The notes: generated by a model from the sequence alone, not told the origin. A DNA stretch of 64,000 nt from Parasponia andersonii (GCA_002914805.1 JXTB01000113.1:528090-592089), one strand, 5' to 3'. Shown: positions 1 through 12,639, numbered from the stretch's first letter. Made by a program: numbers and translations.

Positions 1-795
1 ATATTTGAGAAAGAAAAATACAGTGATATCGGGATCAAACACTAAGCAGGCTAATTTTATGACCCACCTTGAATGTATTGGGGATGAGATTTAGGGAATT
101 TGAGGAGCTAAGTTAGCCTATTGGTACAACCTCAGCTTCCCTCATAGGCTAAGTATAACACAACAGACAATATATTTCTTTGATGATGTTCCTTTTTTCT
201 TGTTCACTAATATTATTCTTGTACGAATAACTAAAGAGTTAAGTGAGTTTATTAGCAGTCATACTTCAAAATTGTGCATTTATGCTTGAATATATCTAAA
301 AGTAGTTAAAGAGGAAAATAAATGTGTAGAGACCAAATTTATCTATCATTATTAGTTCTTCTGTATCAGATTCTTTTACTGTTTTTGTGACTCTAACATG
401 AATTTATTCTTTTTTCATATTTAACTCGCCCAGTATTTCAATGTTGTGGTTTGGCATAGGTTCTTTTGAGACATAAGGGGGTTAGCTTATTACTGTATTC
501 ATGCTTTGTATCAAGTCTCATGGATGTAATGTTAACAAACTCGCAAGGTATTTGCAAATTAGTTAGTATTTTATTCTAGATACTTTTGTATCATCATTTG
601 CTTTTTTTTTTTTTTTTTTTTTTGATTATCAAATGATAATGGACAATGACCAGTTAATATTTGTATTTAGGTGATTTCATATGTGTGTATACTTTTGCCA
701 TTCTCTTGTCACTTCTAAATATTATTGTTGTAACAATAAATCCTGAGATTAAAATTGACAGGGGAGGGGAATTATCTAATTTCATCTAAGTTCAG
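1..795. other. AT-rich stretch, possibly intron and 3' part of a host gene
   Basis: No complete gene is visible. Bases 2-94 on the + strand are open and end in TAG; the predicted residues (…VISGSNTKQANFMTHLEC…) are not obviously low complexity, so this could be a fragment of an exon, but nothing identifies it. A 22-base poly(T) run lies at 602-623. The sequence just before 796 ends in TTCAG and would serve as a splice acceptor for the exon listed next. Confidence 0.25.
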
Positions 796-928
796 AGGTG
801 AATTTTGTATAGTTCTCGAGATCATTAGTGCAAAGACTGATATGGTAAGGTCAGAGGCAAAGAGACGTGGTTGGCACAAGCCTCCTTCTGCCTCCTTCTT
901 CTCGAGAAAGGGAAAGGTCTTTGAATGA
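796..928 (+). CDS. probable last exon of an unidentified host gene (partial)
   Basis: Seen: after an AG acceptor (TTCAG at 791-795) an open frame runs to TGA at 926-928. Its end reads …SEAKRRGWHKPPSASFF… and then SRKGKVFE-stop, with a basic, mixed composition unlike the surrounding AT-rich noise. The frame has no nearby ATG, which fits a 3' exon rather than a whole gene. Inference: this is the C-terminus of a multi-exon gene whose body lies left of the window or is broken. I do not recognise the protein. A solo LTR begins 39 bases after the stop, so the original 3' UTR would have been interrupted. A chance open frame of about 44 codons cannot be excluded. Confidence 0.35.
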
Positions 929-967
929 AATGATACTAAATGTGAGAGATACTCTTCCAATGGAGAC

Positions 968-2504
968 TGATAACTCTATAAAAATAGAGTTATTTGGTAT
1001 GTTTTTGAGTCTTGGGATAGTTATTTTAAAGGATCAATTTGTCTGGTTTAAGTGTTTTTCTTTATTTTATTTTTGTCCGTAGTGTTTCCGATGATTACAA
1101 TTCAATATAGTCAATATTTATTTTATTTTCTTTTTATTTCTAGTAGGAATGCTGAAATTAGGACTTGAATTCTGATGAATTTAAATGACCACATCTTTGA
1201 AGGAATGCTAAACTTAAGTAAAAGCTAGAAGTAACTTTGCCGCAACAACGCGCTGGAGCAATACTGAACAGCAGAATTCTATTTCCAGCTGGCATCTTTT
1301 ACGCACAGCTAGTGCTGACGGCTAATATTAAATACCAGCTAAGGGAAAATGAAGCAAAAGTGGTCCTCACTCCATATTTGGCTGACACGTGTATTAGGGT
1401 ACCTTACCTACTCTGATATAAAAGGAAAATGTACTGTAAGAAGAGGGGGAGAGGACGGCTGATCAGAGAAAAAGACGGAAAAGAAAAGAAAAGAGAGAAA
1501 GACAGTACAGAGAAGAAAGGACGAATGAGAGAAAGTACTAGCAGCAGGGAGCTTGATTTACCATTATCTAGCTAGATTTTTCCTTACTTTCTTAAATCTT
1601 CTTTGTATTTAATTTCTTTTTCTTATCTTGAACTTTCTGTAATCTATGAATTACTTTGGGTTGTTGATTTTTGAACTCCAGAATATGAGCTAAGTTTTTC
1701 TTAGCTGGGATATTGATGAATCTAAGGTTGTAATGAAGGATTAAATGTTATTTTAAGTGTTTATGGTAATTTTCTCTTGTTCACTCAAGTGAGCTTCATC
1801 ATTAATTCCTATTATTGTTTGGCTACCAATATTTAGGATAAATAAACTAGGATTAATTCTGGAAAGGTTAATTTTAGTTGGATCTAACTTGACTGATACA
1901 TGTTTCAAGTGTCTTTTTAGTAGATTCCTGAATTTGTAATGATATAGGAATATATCATTACCATGTATAACCCATTGAAAATCGATACTATAAGAGAAGT
2001 ATTGAGAACTGGATCAGCATAGGAATATGTTAAATCTGGTTTGAAGAACTTAAAATATAATAAATTCGGAAGATTATTATGTATTGATGGAATTTTTTGT
2101 TACTGGAGTGAATTTTGCCATAACCATTGCTGCAGCAATTGTACCCAGATTTGCAAACGAGGAGGATTCAATCATCCCAACTTAATATATCTATCCATTT
2201 ACAATCTTTTGTTTAGGTCATATTGTTTTATATTTGAAATTTACATTTTTTATTTTGCATCTATCAATTCTTATAATTTTTTAATTCAGTTTATTTGATA
2301 TTAGTTTTATCAAACTAATTTTGTTAATCAATCCCTGTGAAGATGATACTCAACTCATTACTATATTACTTGTTCGGCACGTGCACTTGCGTAGCAATTA
2401 TAAAATAACGCAAAATAACGCTGATACTCAACTCATTACTATATTACTTGTTCGGCACGTGCACTTGCGTAGCAATTATAAAATAACGCAAAATAACGCC
2501 AACA
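968..2504. mobile_element. solo LTR (Ty3/gypsy-like) with target-site duplication
   Basis: The segment starts TGATAAC and ends GCCAACA, so it has the TG...CA ends of an LTR. It is flanked by the same five bases, GAGAC, at 963-967 and 2505-2509. It holds a promoter-like ATATAAAAGG near 1416 followed by a purine-rich stretch. Its right end carries a phrase common at the 3' ends of plant gypsy LTRs (AATCCCTGTG near 2330, then a CGTGCACTTGCG-type motif). No internal coding region or second LTR is present, so it is read as a solo LTR left by LTR-LTR recombination. The orientation is suggested as + by the TATA position. The family is uncertain. Confidence 0.65.
2344..2499. repeat. 78-bp perfect tandem duplication inside the solo LTR
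   Basis: Two adjacent copies, 2344-2421 and 2422-2499, look identical base for base. The unit contains TTGTTCGGCACGTGCACTTG. Because 78 is a multiple of three, the open frame across it (2321-2524) shows a 26-residue repeat, which makes that frame look protein-like although it is an LTR end. Confidence 0.9.
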
Positions 2505-2509
2505 GAGAC

Positions 2510-4501
2510 CAACTAAAGAAGTAATCGTGTTAGAGTCTAATCATCATGATGAATGTTTATTTCGCTATTTCTTTTTGTTGTGATATTATGTCTTACTATC
2601 AGAATACATCTGTTGAATGGAAGTTAAATTCTATTTTACAAACAGTTTTGTTGTTCCTTTTAGTTCCAAGTAGCATTCTAACGGTCCTCTAAGCGGTGTC
2701 TTATTGGTTGTTTAAACATACAGAATTCATTTAAACATTACTTGATGAAAAACTTATTTTATCCGAGTTATTTAGCTTAAAAATTTTACTTGTTTTTGTA
2801 GCTCATCTTTATGATCTGAATCTAGCTTCATCTAAATAAGAAATATTTAGGTCAAAGTATTATATAACACAAAGAATGATAAAAATGCTTTCTTTTTAAT
2901 ATTGTCTATCTCTACTTAATTCTCATTTTAGCAAAACATATGGAACAAAGTGAAATAAAAAAGAAATAATAATAGTAAAAAATGAAGAGATAAAGAGAGA
3001 GAGCCTACATAATGTAAAATCTTCCAAGACAATTGTAATTAGTTGTAAAGACAAGTTTCTAGAATAATTGGCATGTTAAAGATAAGGGGACTTAATACCA
3101 CGAAAAAATGCAACTGAAGACAGTGAAATCTTCTCTTTTTTTTGTTGTGATTGTTGTTTAATGTTTGGGAACAAAGTATTGATCTAACTTTCTATGGCAC
3201 CAGAGATGCAAGATGTAGAAAAATATGACTTAAAACCCACTTTATTTTCATTTTCCCTTTTGATTTTACTTCTACATATAAGTTACCTATCCTTGTAATA
3301 TCGTGGTATTTTATGTAAAACTTACTTTTCCTGCTCTAATAAGGAGGTTTTTCTTTTTTTTTTTTTGGTATTTTTTGTATTCCCATTTTTTGTACCAAAC
3401 GATGATATCGAAAGACTAGAAGACAAAATATTCACCTTCCTAAATACTCTTGTTTGGCTCAAATGGAGATGAATGTATAATAAGTATAATTACTTTGAAC
3501 AAATCACATAGTAATGAGTTGCACCTGAAAAATGAAAATATATGTTTCCTTCATTGGAAATTTTTCAGAACTTGAATAACTAATTAAAAATGTTTAATAT
3601 ATGTTCCTGTTAAAAAGATTTTCAAATGACATTGATATGTAAGGCAAATCATTGTTCAAATCTTAATTCTTTGTTCTTTTGTTATTTTATTTCTACTTAT
3701 TATTAACATAATATAACTTCTAGGTTAATTACCCGACTTAATAATGACTGCGCATGAGACCACTTCGATTATGATACTCTAATACTTGGAAAGCGAACAA
3801 TGACTTTATTCTTTTTTGATTGATGTGGTTTTAGATCCATATTAATTTTTTTCAAATTGACTATTATAATTTATCTGTCATCATATGATTGCCTTTCATA
3901 CAGTAGTTTAAACTATTACCTACATGCATTTTGGTTCAAGTAAGACCTCGTGAATATTTTTCTTTTCGTTTTTAATTGAGATCATATTTCTCCACACATG
4001 CATGGCTACCATTGTTGCTTCTTTGAAATCAATATTTCTGCATAATATGACAATATTGAGAGGGAGAATGATATCTTTGTGTGGTCTCTTCTTGCCTTGC
4101 TTGCCTTTTGAGAAAATAGATTTCTCCCTTGAAAAGATCAAAGTATTGTCCAAAACCATGCAGGATATCACTGCCTTTCGAGGTTGTAAGTTTGATATCG
4201 AAGACAATTGAGCTTTTATTAGAGTATTATAAATGTTTCGCAGCTTATTTACAGAAATGTACAAAGGGTACCTTTATAGTTAGGTTCATACAATGGAATC
4301 TTAGTATCTCCATCACAAAGTATGACACGTCACATGTGAAACAAGTTATAGTTCACTTGTATGCTTTCATGTTGTTTAACTAGAGTTCTTTTTTTTTCCC
4401 CTTTAATTTTTTGCATTTTTTGAAAACACATTTGAGTTTAGTTGTAATGTGATTCAGGTGAGAATTTATTATCTACTATCCCAGTGAAAAAAATTGCGTA
4501 C

Positions 4502-4532
<31 letters not shown>

Positions 4533-5899
4533 CACACATAGTAAAAAGGGTCAATTAATTTAGCACGTGCGAAACACGAGTCTCCACCTAGTATATATAT
4601 ATAAATCATATACAAAAGTACACATTCTCCGCATATCCTTCTATTGTTTTCCAGTACTAGACATCTTTAGAGCACTTCGGAGTAAATGAAAAAGTCCTGT
4701 ATAGCTGCCTCACGTAACATAATTGTACACATGTATTCCTGTTTTATCTAAGGGAAATAGAACCGCATGTTTAAGTATATTAAATATCTGTGGAAGGAGC
4801 ATTAAAAAAAAAAACATATTTATGGAAGGATATCATGTGGAAAACAAAAATATCGGCTGGAGATAAAGAGTTGACTTGGAAAGAAGATCTCATTCTAATT
4901 ACGTGCTGCCTTCTTGTACTTCTACTTCTTCTTCTCCATTTAGTTTTAGTTTTTGCTTAAAAAATAAATAAATTACGTAAAAAACCAAGGATTATATTGA
5001 GGATATTCGTTGATATATGCAATTCATAAAGATTATGTATATATGAGATAAAAATATTATCATCATTCATTTCTAATCAGATTCAGTATGGTTGGGTTAA
5101 TATTTTGAGAATGAAGAATGCTAAATATACCCTCTTTTATATTTTTTAATTTTACAGACAAATTCTATTATTTATTTTATTATTTTAATAATACAATAAA
5201 TTATGAAAGAATTTAAGTGTGTTAAACAATAATTTGAGAGAGTGCAAAAAAAAAAAAGAAATAAAGCATTCCTCTTTTCAAAGTTTATGACATCACCAAC
5301 GCTAATATCAAGTTGTAGCATTTTGGGTACAATAATTAAAATCAACTTTTCAATATGAATTAAATCGTCGAAATCATAATCACTAAAGCACTTCTCTCTG
5401 TAATATAATATGACAAATATATATATATATATATTGAGTAAATGACAATATATTTATATCATTAAATGAGCACAGAAAGTGATGTGCTCCTCTCATTTTT
5501 CATTTTTATTCAAGTTCCTTCAGCCGCCATGATACCTTTGTGATGTTTTGTCTAGCGTCCACAAATCAAAATTTTCATGCTTGTTCTCCAACAAAGTGAC
5601 AGCCGAATAATGTGATTTGGAAAAAAAAGTTAAAGTTTTAAATGAATTTGGAGACTTACGAACTTATTTATAAACAAATATAATTTAATTTTGTTGGTTA
5701 TAATCAAGGCAATTCTGTGGAAGCTGCCGAATTCGCCTAAACTAATATAAATTTGCTTGCGCGCCTAATTATCAAAATCTTATCCGGTGTTTGAATATGA
5801 CAGTCAAGTATGGCATACATTGAACGCATTGAGCTAATTTATGCACGATAATTGAGGAAAATAGACTTTGAATAGGTATTTCTGTACAATTTGAAAATA
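2510..5899. other. AT-rich intergenic sequence
   Basis: No supported gene. It contains poly(T) at 3352-3366, a (TA)n run at 4502-4525, and a shorter (TA)n run at about 5419-5434. Open frames near 3920-4383 on both strands overlap one another, have no family I can recognise, and are not called. Confidence 0.5.
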
Positions 5900-6450
5900 C
5901 AGTAAAACTTCTAAAAAAATAATACTATTGGGACCAAGAAAAAAAATTATTTTAGAGATTTTATTTATTTATCGATAAATAAATAAATAATATTATTGAA
6001 ACCAAGAAAAAAAATATTATTTTAGAGATGTTATTTAATTATCGGTAAATAAATAAATTTATTAATTTATTGTTAAGTTGATATTTATTAATTTAAGAAG
6101 AATTAAATATTTTGAATCTTCTACATGTAATTTTTTTAATTTTTATGTACGAGCTATAAATCAAAAAATAATGGATGTGGTTAAGATTAATGTTGCATAT
6201 ATATACAATTTCAAAAATTATCATTATGCATATAGTTTTTGCCTTTCTAGTATAGGCCACAGAAAAAATGTTGAGCATACTTTGAATTATCCTAGTGAAG
6301 ATGATACAATGAAAGTATCAACGAAGAGATTGTCCAAAGAATAATGGCTGTAGCTATGATTGATCTAAATAACAATTGTATTTTACTAAATGTTCCCACA
6401 AAAAAAGATATTTCAAATAATAGTAACCCTAGATAACTACTATCCACAAT
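5900..6450 (+). mobile_element. remnant of an Emigrant/Lemi-like pogo (Tc1/mariner) DNA transposon
   Basis: The left end, CAGTAAAACTTCT at 5900, preceded by TA, matches the known Emigrant/Lemi inverted-repeat type CAGTAAAACCTCTATAAATT. Two 68-bp direct copies follow (starts near 5927 and 5995), each holding GGGACCAAGAA-like sequence and a TAAATAAATAA run. At about 6280-6350 the + strand encodes NYPSEDDTMKVST and, after a frame change, EEIVQRIMAVA, which resembles the acidic C-terminal tail of plant pogo/Tigger transposases (family knowledge, from memory). The body of the transposase and the right inverted repeat are absent. This is a deleted fossil with no coding capacity. Confidence 0.45.
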
Positions 6451-6656
6451 ATGAGGAAAACAAAGACCAAACATGATGCAGGCCTGGATGAGGTAGTTGA
6501 GTTTAATTTTGAGGAGATGGATGTAGTCTCACCGACGAGATTTATATTTTAACTAATACAGGTTATGTTTTGGCCAATCCAAATTGGTTAAAACATGACA
6601 TGTATTGGTCAAAACATAAACGAGACTAATCTCCTCGAAGTGACTTCATTTGTGGC

Positions 6657-6659
<3 letters not shown>

Positions 6660-6698
<39 letters not shown>
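6660..6698. repeat. (TA)n microsatellite
   Basis: An uninterrupted TA run of about 39 bases, followed by CACACGC. Confidence 0.9.
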
Positions 6699-6703
<5 letters not shown>

Positions 6704-7900
6704 GCAACCAAACAAACAACTTTAGTTGCATATTTTGTAAAAGGATTGAATTGAGAAAAATAGAAGTTGTCAAGAAAAGTTCTTTTAATATTATGGATTT
6801 TATATGCTATTATTAATGTATTTAATTAATTATTAATTTATATTTATGCTAGGCCCTAAAAGATTTGAAAAAAAAATTATTATCTTATACATTAAGTGAG
6901 ATTATTAATTAGTACACTAATCCGATCAAAAATTAAAAGATTTTATTATTTAAGTAGGGTTATTAATTTATTGAACGTTGATTTATGATACTCCTAATAC
7001 AAATGAATATTTTGGTTTATTGTTGCCATATTGGGCTTGTACGTAGCTCAAAAGGTTTTGAGTCTCTCTCTCTCTCTCTCTCTGTATATATATTCTCTCT
7101 ATATATATTTTAGGGATGGTGTAGTACGAGATTGGACAATGAATGAATAGACGAAAAAACAAAAACCAAACAGAAATGCAGCTCCGTTTAAGCGTGAATT
7201 TTTTATAAGACTTATTTGACAACATTTATGTTTTCATTTTCTTTTTTTGTTTTGAAGTGAAATAATGAATGAAGGTTTTATCAAACAACATTTTGAGAAC
7301 GAACATATTCACGTTGATTTTATTTTTATTAACAAAAAACGTCCATTTAAAATACCAAAAAAAACCCCTAAGTAAATGCTAATATCTAAAACTTCGATAT
7401 TTAATGTTGTTGACTTTTTAGTTACATTTGGATTTTTTTTTTTTTTGAGATATACCTTTGGAATTCTTAGTGTATAATTTTAAGCCAAATTTGATTCTAA
7501 CTCTTGGAGTGGGAGTGGGTAAATAAAAACTGATGTAGCCTCCACGTAATCATTTGACACACAGTTTTCACCCCATTAAATGTTACCTTAGCTTAGCTCA
7601 AGCCTCTGTTTCTAAACGCACTCTACATAATCACCTACTAATCGCTAAATAAGTCTTGCTTAACTCAAGCCCTTTTCTTACTATTACTCTTTAATTAATT
7701 GGATTCCAAGACCATTTTGTCACAAATTAAGTACTTCCCTCGTCATCCCATTGCTTGGAAAGAAAGCAAACCAAGTCATTCCACAATCCACCCCCATCGA
7801 ACTACGGCCACTCCAACCACAAGCATTAACCAATCTAGAACTCCAACTTGCGAACTCAAATATTACTTTGGGCACCCAAATCCGGTCTGACTTCATCAAA
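6699..7900. other. upstream intergenic region of small gene 1
   Basis: No gene supported. It holds a (TC)n run at 7063-7082 and AT-rich sequence. From about 7500 the base composition becomes more even, consistent with a promoter region for the gene at 8229. Confidence 0.4.
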
Positions 7901-7911
7901 ATACACCCCCT

Positions 7912-7960
7912 TATAAATACACTACCCTACACTACTTTCTTCCTCATTATACACACAACA

Positions 7961-8003
<43 letters not shown>

Positions 8004-8228
8004 TTCTTACAGATTTCCCTCCCCCTCCCTCCTACCTTCCCCACCCATTTTCTTATTTACAATATATATACAGACACAGACACATATACATTATATTTCC
8101 ATATTACAAATATCTCAAAATCCTCCCCCATCTCTCTCTCTCTCTCTCGATTTTCCTTTTTTTTTTTTTACCCTTTCCTCTGTATTTCACATATTCTGTT
8201 TTTTTTCAGATCGAGACATTTGGCAGCC
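7912..8228 (+). promoter_or_regulatory. TATA box and pyrimidine-rich 5' leader of small gene 1
   Basis: TATAAATA at 7912-7919 would place transcription start near 7945. The leader to 8228 is strongly C/T-rich, with (CT)n at about 7964-8001 and 8130-8148, and contains no ATG. A polypyrimidine tract ending TTTTTTTTCAG at about 8200-8210 could act as a splice acceptor of a leader intron, but no matching donor is clear. The segment around 8013-8065 (CCTCCCTCCTACCTTCCCC then TTTACAATAT) resembles the leader of gene 2. Confidence 0.6.
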
Positions 8229-8453
8229 ATGGCCAGCGTTTCCACCACTACGGAGAAGAAGAAGAAGCGGCCGAGTCTTCCCCCCAGACGAGGCAAGATC
8301 AAGACTGACATTCTTGAGAGCCTGGTCAAGACGGTCGTCTCCTTCCTGTCCGTGACATCATCATCAGAACCTGCAACTTCTGAGACCGCCGGAAACCCCC
8401 CGACGCCGCCGCCGAGCTCCTACAACTCCGACGCCAATTCCGACGTCTCCTGA
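8229..8453 (+). CDS. small PPRRG-motif protein, gene 1 of the tandem family
   Basis: A 74-residue protein of unknown function with no signal peptide or membrane segment. Residues 10-25 are a basic stretch (KKKKR, then LPPRRGKIK). Residues 24-42 (IKTDILESLVKTVVSFLSV) could form an amphipathic helix. A Ser/Thr/Pro linker follows, and the end reads PPPSSYNSDANSDVS. The start is the ATG at 8229 in CCATGG context; the frame is open from 8220 but has no earlier ATG. The core (residues 18-32) and the Y-x-SD-x2-SD-V-S tail are shared with the genes at 21132, 53698 and 58597. The gene is intronless and clearly more GC-rich than its flanks. Inferred possibilities are a short regulatory or scaffold protein, nuclear or membrane-associated through the basic patch. 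A chance frame is unlikely given the family conservation. Confidence 0.8.
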   Translation: MASVSTTTEKKKKRPSLPPRRGKIKTDILESLVKTVVSFLSVTSSSEPATSETAGNPPTPPPSSYNSDANSDVS

Positions 8454-11400
8454 ACCAAGATTTCTCAGATGGGTTTCTCATATCGACGGTGAAGACTTCT
8501 GCTATCTTATCAGTTCTTCTGAGCTGAGCTTCAATCGCGCCCCTGCACCCCCTTTTAGAAGAAGACTGTGTCTTTTGTTTTTGTTTCTTTTTTTTTTTTT
8601 TCCAGTTCTATTTTTTTGAGGCTGGAAAAAAAAAAGATATTTTCTAATATTTAGAAGCTAATGATGTTGTGTTTTAGTTAAAGATCTAGCTTCGTTTCTG
8701 GTTTGGATTTAGAGGTGGGTTTAGTTATGGTCTCCGTTCCTGCAGTGACTTATGTTTTAGCTAGTTTTGCAGGACTAGAAATAACCCATCAAAGAGTGTT
8801 TTTGTCTCTGGGTCTGTTTCATGTCGTTTTCTCTTAAATTTCTAGTTAAAAAAAAAAAAAGAAAAAAATAGAAGAAGAATTTTCTATTGTTGTTGTCCCT
8901 GCAACTTTTTGGCAGGAGATTACAGATTTGGAAGCATATTATGTATTTGTGCGGGTAATTTTGGGTTTGTATGTTCGACGTCTTTTGTTGATGTATCTTT
9001 AGTTGTTTTATGTTATAAAGTGGAAAAAAGTTTCAGGATGTTTATTATTATTTTTGATTACTGAAAGCTAAAGTTTGATTTTAGATTTATTCCGCAATCT
9101 CCTTTATCTCTCAATGTTATTTATTTATAATTTTTTTCTTTTGCACAGGTCAAGGCTTGTTTTTTTTTTTTTTTTCTCTTGAGCATGTACATAAGATTGA
9201 TGACAGTTTTTAAGAATTTAGGGGAGCATAATTCAGAGGTTGGCATAAATTTTGCACAATAATGAATTTGAGCCATTACAAGGATCACCTTTATAAATGC
9301 ATTAAATTAAATGCAAAAAGAAAAATAAATTTTAATTTATAATTAAGAAAGGGTTTTGGACACTAGTTGGCCAACCCTTAAAGCTATCATCTATAGACTT
9401 TGATTTCTTTACCTTTTTATGTTAGTTTGATAATATATTCTGGTTTTGAACAAGTCTTCGGTGTCCTAAACAAAGTATTATAGGTTCAGAAAAGGTATAT
9501 TTTAATACTCATACCATATATATATTATTATTATTTTTGAAGAAAGCATACCCTATTTCTATTATTGATCAATTTCTATAATTTTTTTGTTTTTATTTTA
9601 TCCCACTGATTACTATTCTGGATTAAACTAAAAATATAATGACAAAATAACAATAATGGGCTGAAAAAGCATTTCACTTTTGAGCTGTATATTAATGTAT
9701 ATATCAAAAGCATAATATATATGTAGAGTTAAAATAAATAGGCGAGATGTGGTTGAGTGGGACTTGGACGAGTGGGACTTGGACGAGAGAGACTTCTAAA
9801 GTGTATAGTGATGGGACGAGTCACGATTGAAAAGGTCAATTAAAAACATCAAAAGAAACCAATAAAAAAATAAAAGAAAAACTACGGACGCAAATCACAG
9901 AAATAAAGTTAAACTTGAAAATGATTGCCATATATTATCTATGTCTAAGTAAGCGTTTTAATCAAGATTATCTAACTGATTTACTAAGAAGACTCAGTGG
10001 TACATGTTATTCAATTTTTCTAAAAGTGCAATTGATTCAACCCCGTTTTCTCTCTTTTTCATACTCTTTATTTTTTCTGTAAATTTTTCTTTTAAGCTTA
10101 AGTTTATTCAAATCCATGTTTTCATGCCATGCATAATAAGATAGTTGATTTCTACCGATCTTCTTTTCCTTATATACTCGTATATTAATATATTATGGTT
10201 ATAAATATTCCTTATGATGTATTGTATTCTTCTCATTTATAAGCTATATATCTTTATGCTGTATTCTTCTCATTTATAAGCTATATATCTTGTAACCAAT
10301 ATCACTAATTAATTATGATATCTAGCTAAATCTACATAAATATATTCTTCTTTTGCTACGAAAAATTTAGACATGTCTATTTGCTTGTACGATTCGACAA
10401 CTTTAATAAATTAAAATTTAAAAGTAGATTCTTTTTCATGATCATGCACATATGAAATATAGTTTCTTGGCCAAATTTGTGGGACTACTCGTTAACACTT
10501 ATATAAATCTTTCATGCATGACATTCATTTGCACTAATGATTAAAGACCCGAAATAATGCATGAATTTCTTCTTTTTTTTTTTTACTAACCATGTAATTT
10601 AATTTTTTTAATAACAAAATGCTCTATATTCTAGAAATATGGAAAAATCCTCTTGAATTTAATTTTAATCACAAAAATCCTTCTTATTTCAATATTTTCG
10701 AAATCTGATCTTCTCGTGTAAACTAAATTGGGAAGATTAATAAATTACCCTAAGTAGATGATTGATTCAAGTTCACGTTACAGTTTTACTTTATATTTGG
10801 ATTTATAGATAGCTGTTTAGAATTTATTTTATCACTTATGTGGTTATTTGAAAAATCAAAATTAAGTTTGAAAACTAGTATAAATAATTTTTAAATTTAT
10901 TTTAAATTTAAATTTACTATTCACTAAGAATAATTTTGTATTTTTCATCAATTTTCCTAATTTTGATCATATATATATAAGAAGGTTGAATTTTAAAAAT
11001 AGTTAAATTATAAAATTTTTGTGTAATAAAAATGAAATTTTAAAGGAGTTACATATGGGGTTTCGCAAAAAAAAAAAAAAATTCAAATTCAAATTCATTT
11101 TACAATTTTTTTTATTGGGCTTGAAATTTGAATGCATTTGATGAAACTGATCACGTATATATTTCTTCCAAATTTCCAATTGAGGCCGCCGCCCACGGTG
11201 AACAAAAACCGACCTTGATCTTATATTTGTTGTCTAGAAATTTAAATTATATCATGATCCCATTCCAATTACAATTATCACTAGGTCTTGGTTATAATGG
11301 TAGTCATAGATTAACGTTTTTCTGTTGTGCGTGGCTACTATATCAGCTAATTAGTCGTCCACTACTACTTGCTCTTTTGCTCTTGTGTCTTGGTAAACGG

Positions 11401-11571
11401 TAAATATATCCTCAGTAAAATTCGGTCCATCTCAAGTTTTGACCTACGTCACTTTTGACCTAATAACGTTATGATCATTGATCACTAGCAAGGACTAGCG
11501 TATAAAAACTGGTTGATTAGCCAATTTAGTTATGTACATTGCAATTTCTATACGTAACCTCCCTGGAATAT

Positions 11572-11617
<46 letters not shown>

Positions 11618-11631
11618 GGCACCAATTCAAT
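8454..11631. other. 3' UTR and AT-rich intergenic sequence after gene 1
   Basis: The first few hundred bases probably include the 3' UTR; no clear poly(A) signal stands out. A short tandem duplication (period 37) lies at 10224-10291. A 91-codon open frame at 11128-11403 has no recognisable family and is not called. A (TA)n run lies at about 11575-11614, next to the following MITE. Confidence 0.45.
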
Positions 11632-11909
11632 AGGTATTTTTTTTTTTTACTTATGGATAAGTATCAATTTGGTCAATGAAAATTTAGCATGCACATTTTT
11701 TTATTATAAAAAATAAGAGAGAAAAAGAACATTAATGATGCACGTCTTTTCATGTATTTCATTATAACCGTTGGATCACTATGAGAGAAAGAACATTAAT
11801 GATATACGTCTTTTCATGCACTTCATTATACCCATTGGATCACTATCTAATGGTGATCCAACGGCTAAAAAAAAATATCTACCCATAGATAAAGAAAAAA
11901 AATACACCT
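11632..11909. mobile_element. MITE, family M1, copy a
   Basis: The left end reads GGTATTTTTTTTTT then ACTTATGGATAAG. The right end, reverse-complemented, reads GGTGTATTTTTTTTC then TTATCTATGGGTAG, so the ends form an imperfect inverted repeat. Inside are two direct copies (period about 65, from 11716) holding AACATTAATGAT and CGTCTTTTCATG, and a hairpin GTTGGATCAC / GTGATCCAAC near 11835-11862. The same plan recurs at 18620 and 22411. The element abuts (TA)n tracts on both sides. No coding capacity. Confidence 0.6.
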
Positions 11910-12639
11910 ATATATATATATTATATATAAGAAGTAAACTGAATTTATAAAACGTGGCAAAAATGACAGTGCACGTACGTAGCTAGCTGACCGATGAATT
12001 TGGACACGTATGGTGATAATTATCAGGCTAGATAGATACAAATTAAACTTTATATACATGGAATATTAGCTCGTGTATGTGACACTAAAATAAGATCTAT
12101 TAACTTAGAATATTTGGACAAATAGTATTCTGTACCGAATAATAATAGCTCTGTTTGGAGCATGGATTTACTTGAGGAAAATACAAAGAGGAAAAAAAAG
12201 GCAAAAACATTTTTTCTCTCTTCATTTAAAAAAAATAGAGGATATAAAAATATCACTTTGGAGAAAATGAGTTAAAAGTTTAATATTTAGAATCATTATT
12301 AAAAGGGGAAAAAAACAAGATTGAGAAATTAATATCAGTTTTTTTAAAAGAAAATATGATGGAAATTAAGGGAATTTTTTCCTTTTTTTTTTTCCACCAA
12401 AATTCCTATGGATGAAATCAAGTATGGTTCACATCTGTTAACGAAGAATAAAGATATGATTCTATAATAAACTACACAATTATTGATAAAATATACATCT
12501 ATATTATAAGTACTATACTCAAAGATTCACTTGAAAAAGCTCGTGACATTAATATAATAAATAAATTTATTGGAATTTTCTCAATTTTTCACTTAGTGTG
12601 TTCCTAGAAAGATGTCTTGTCTCTGTACTTATTAGCAGT
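11910..12639. other. intergenic, nothing recognised
   Basis: AT-rich sequence with short (TA)n runs. No supported gene or repeat end. Confidence 0.4.

Noticed and set aside
2321-2524. 67-codon frame with a 26-residue internal repeat
   Set aside because: It is the translation of a perfect 78-bp duplication at the end of a solo LTR, not a gene.
3920-4383. Overlapping open frames on both strands
   Set aside because: They shadow one another, have AT-driven composition and no recognisable family.
7751-8308. 185-codon frame overlapping small gene 1
   Set aside because: It begins upstream of the TATA box, runs through (CT)n leader giving long Ser-Leu repeats, and is out of frame with the conserved family protein.
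11128-11403. 91-codon frame with hydrophobic end
   Set aside because: No family signal, no promoter, and the hydrophobic run comes from T-rich sequence.
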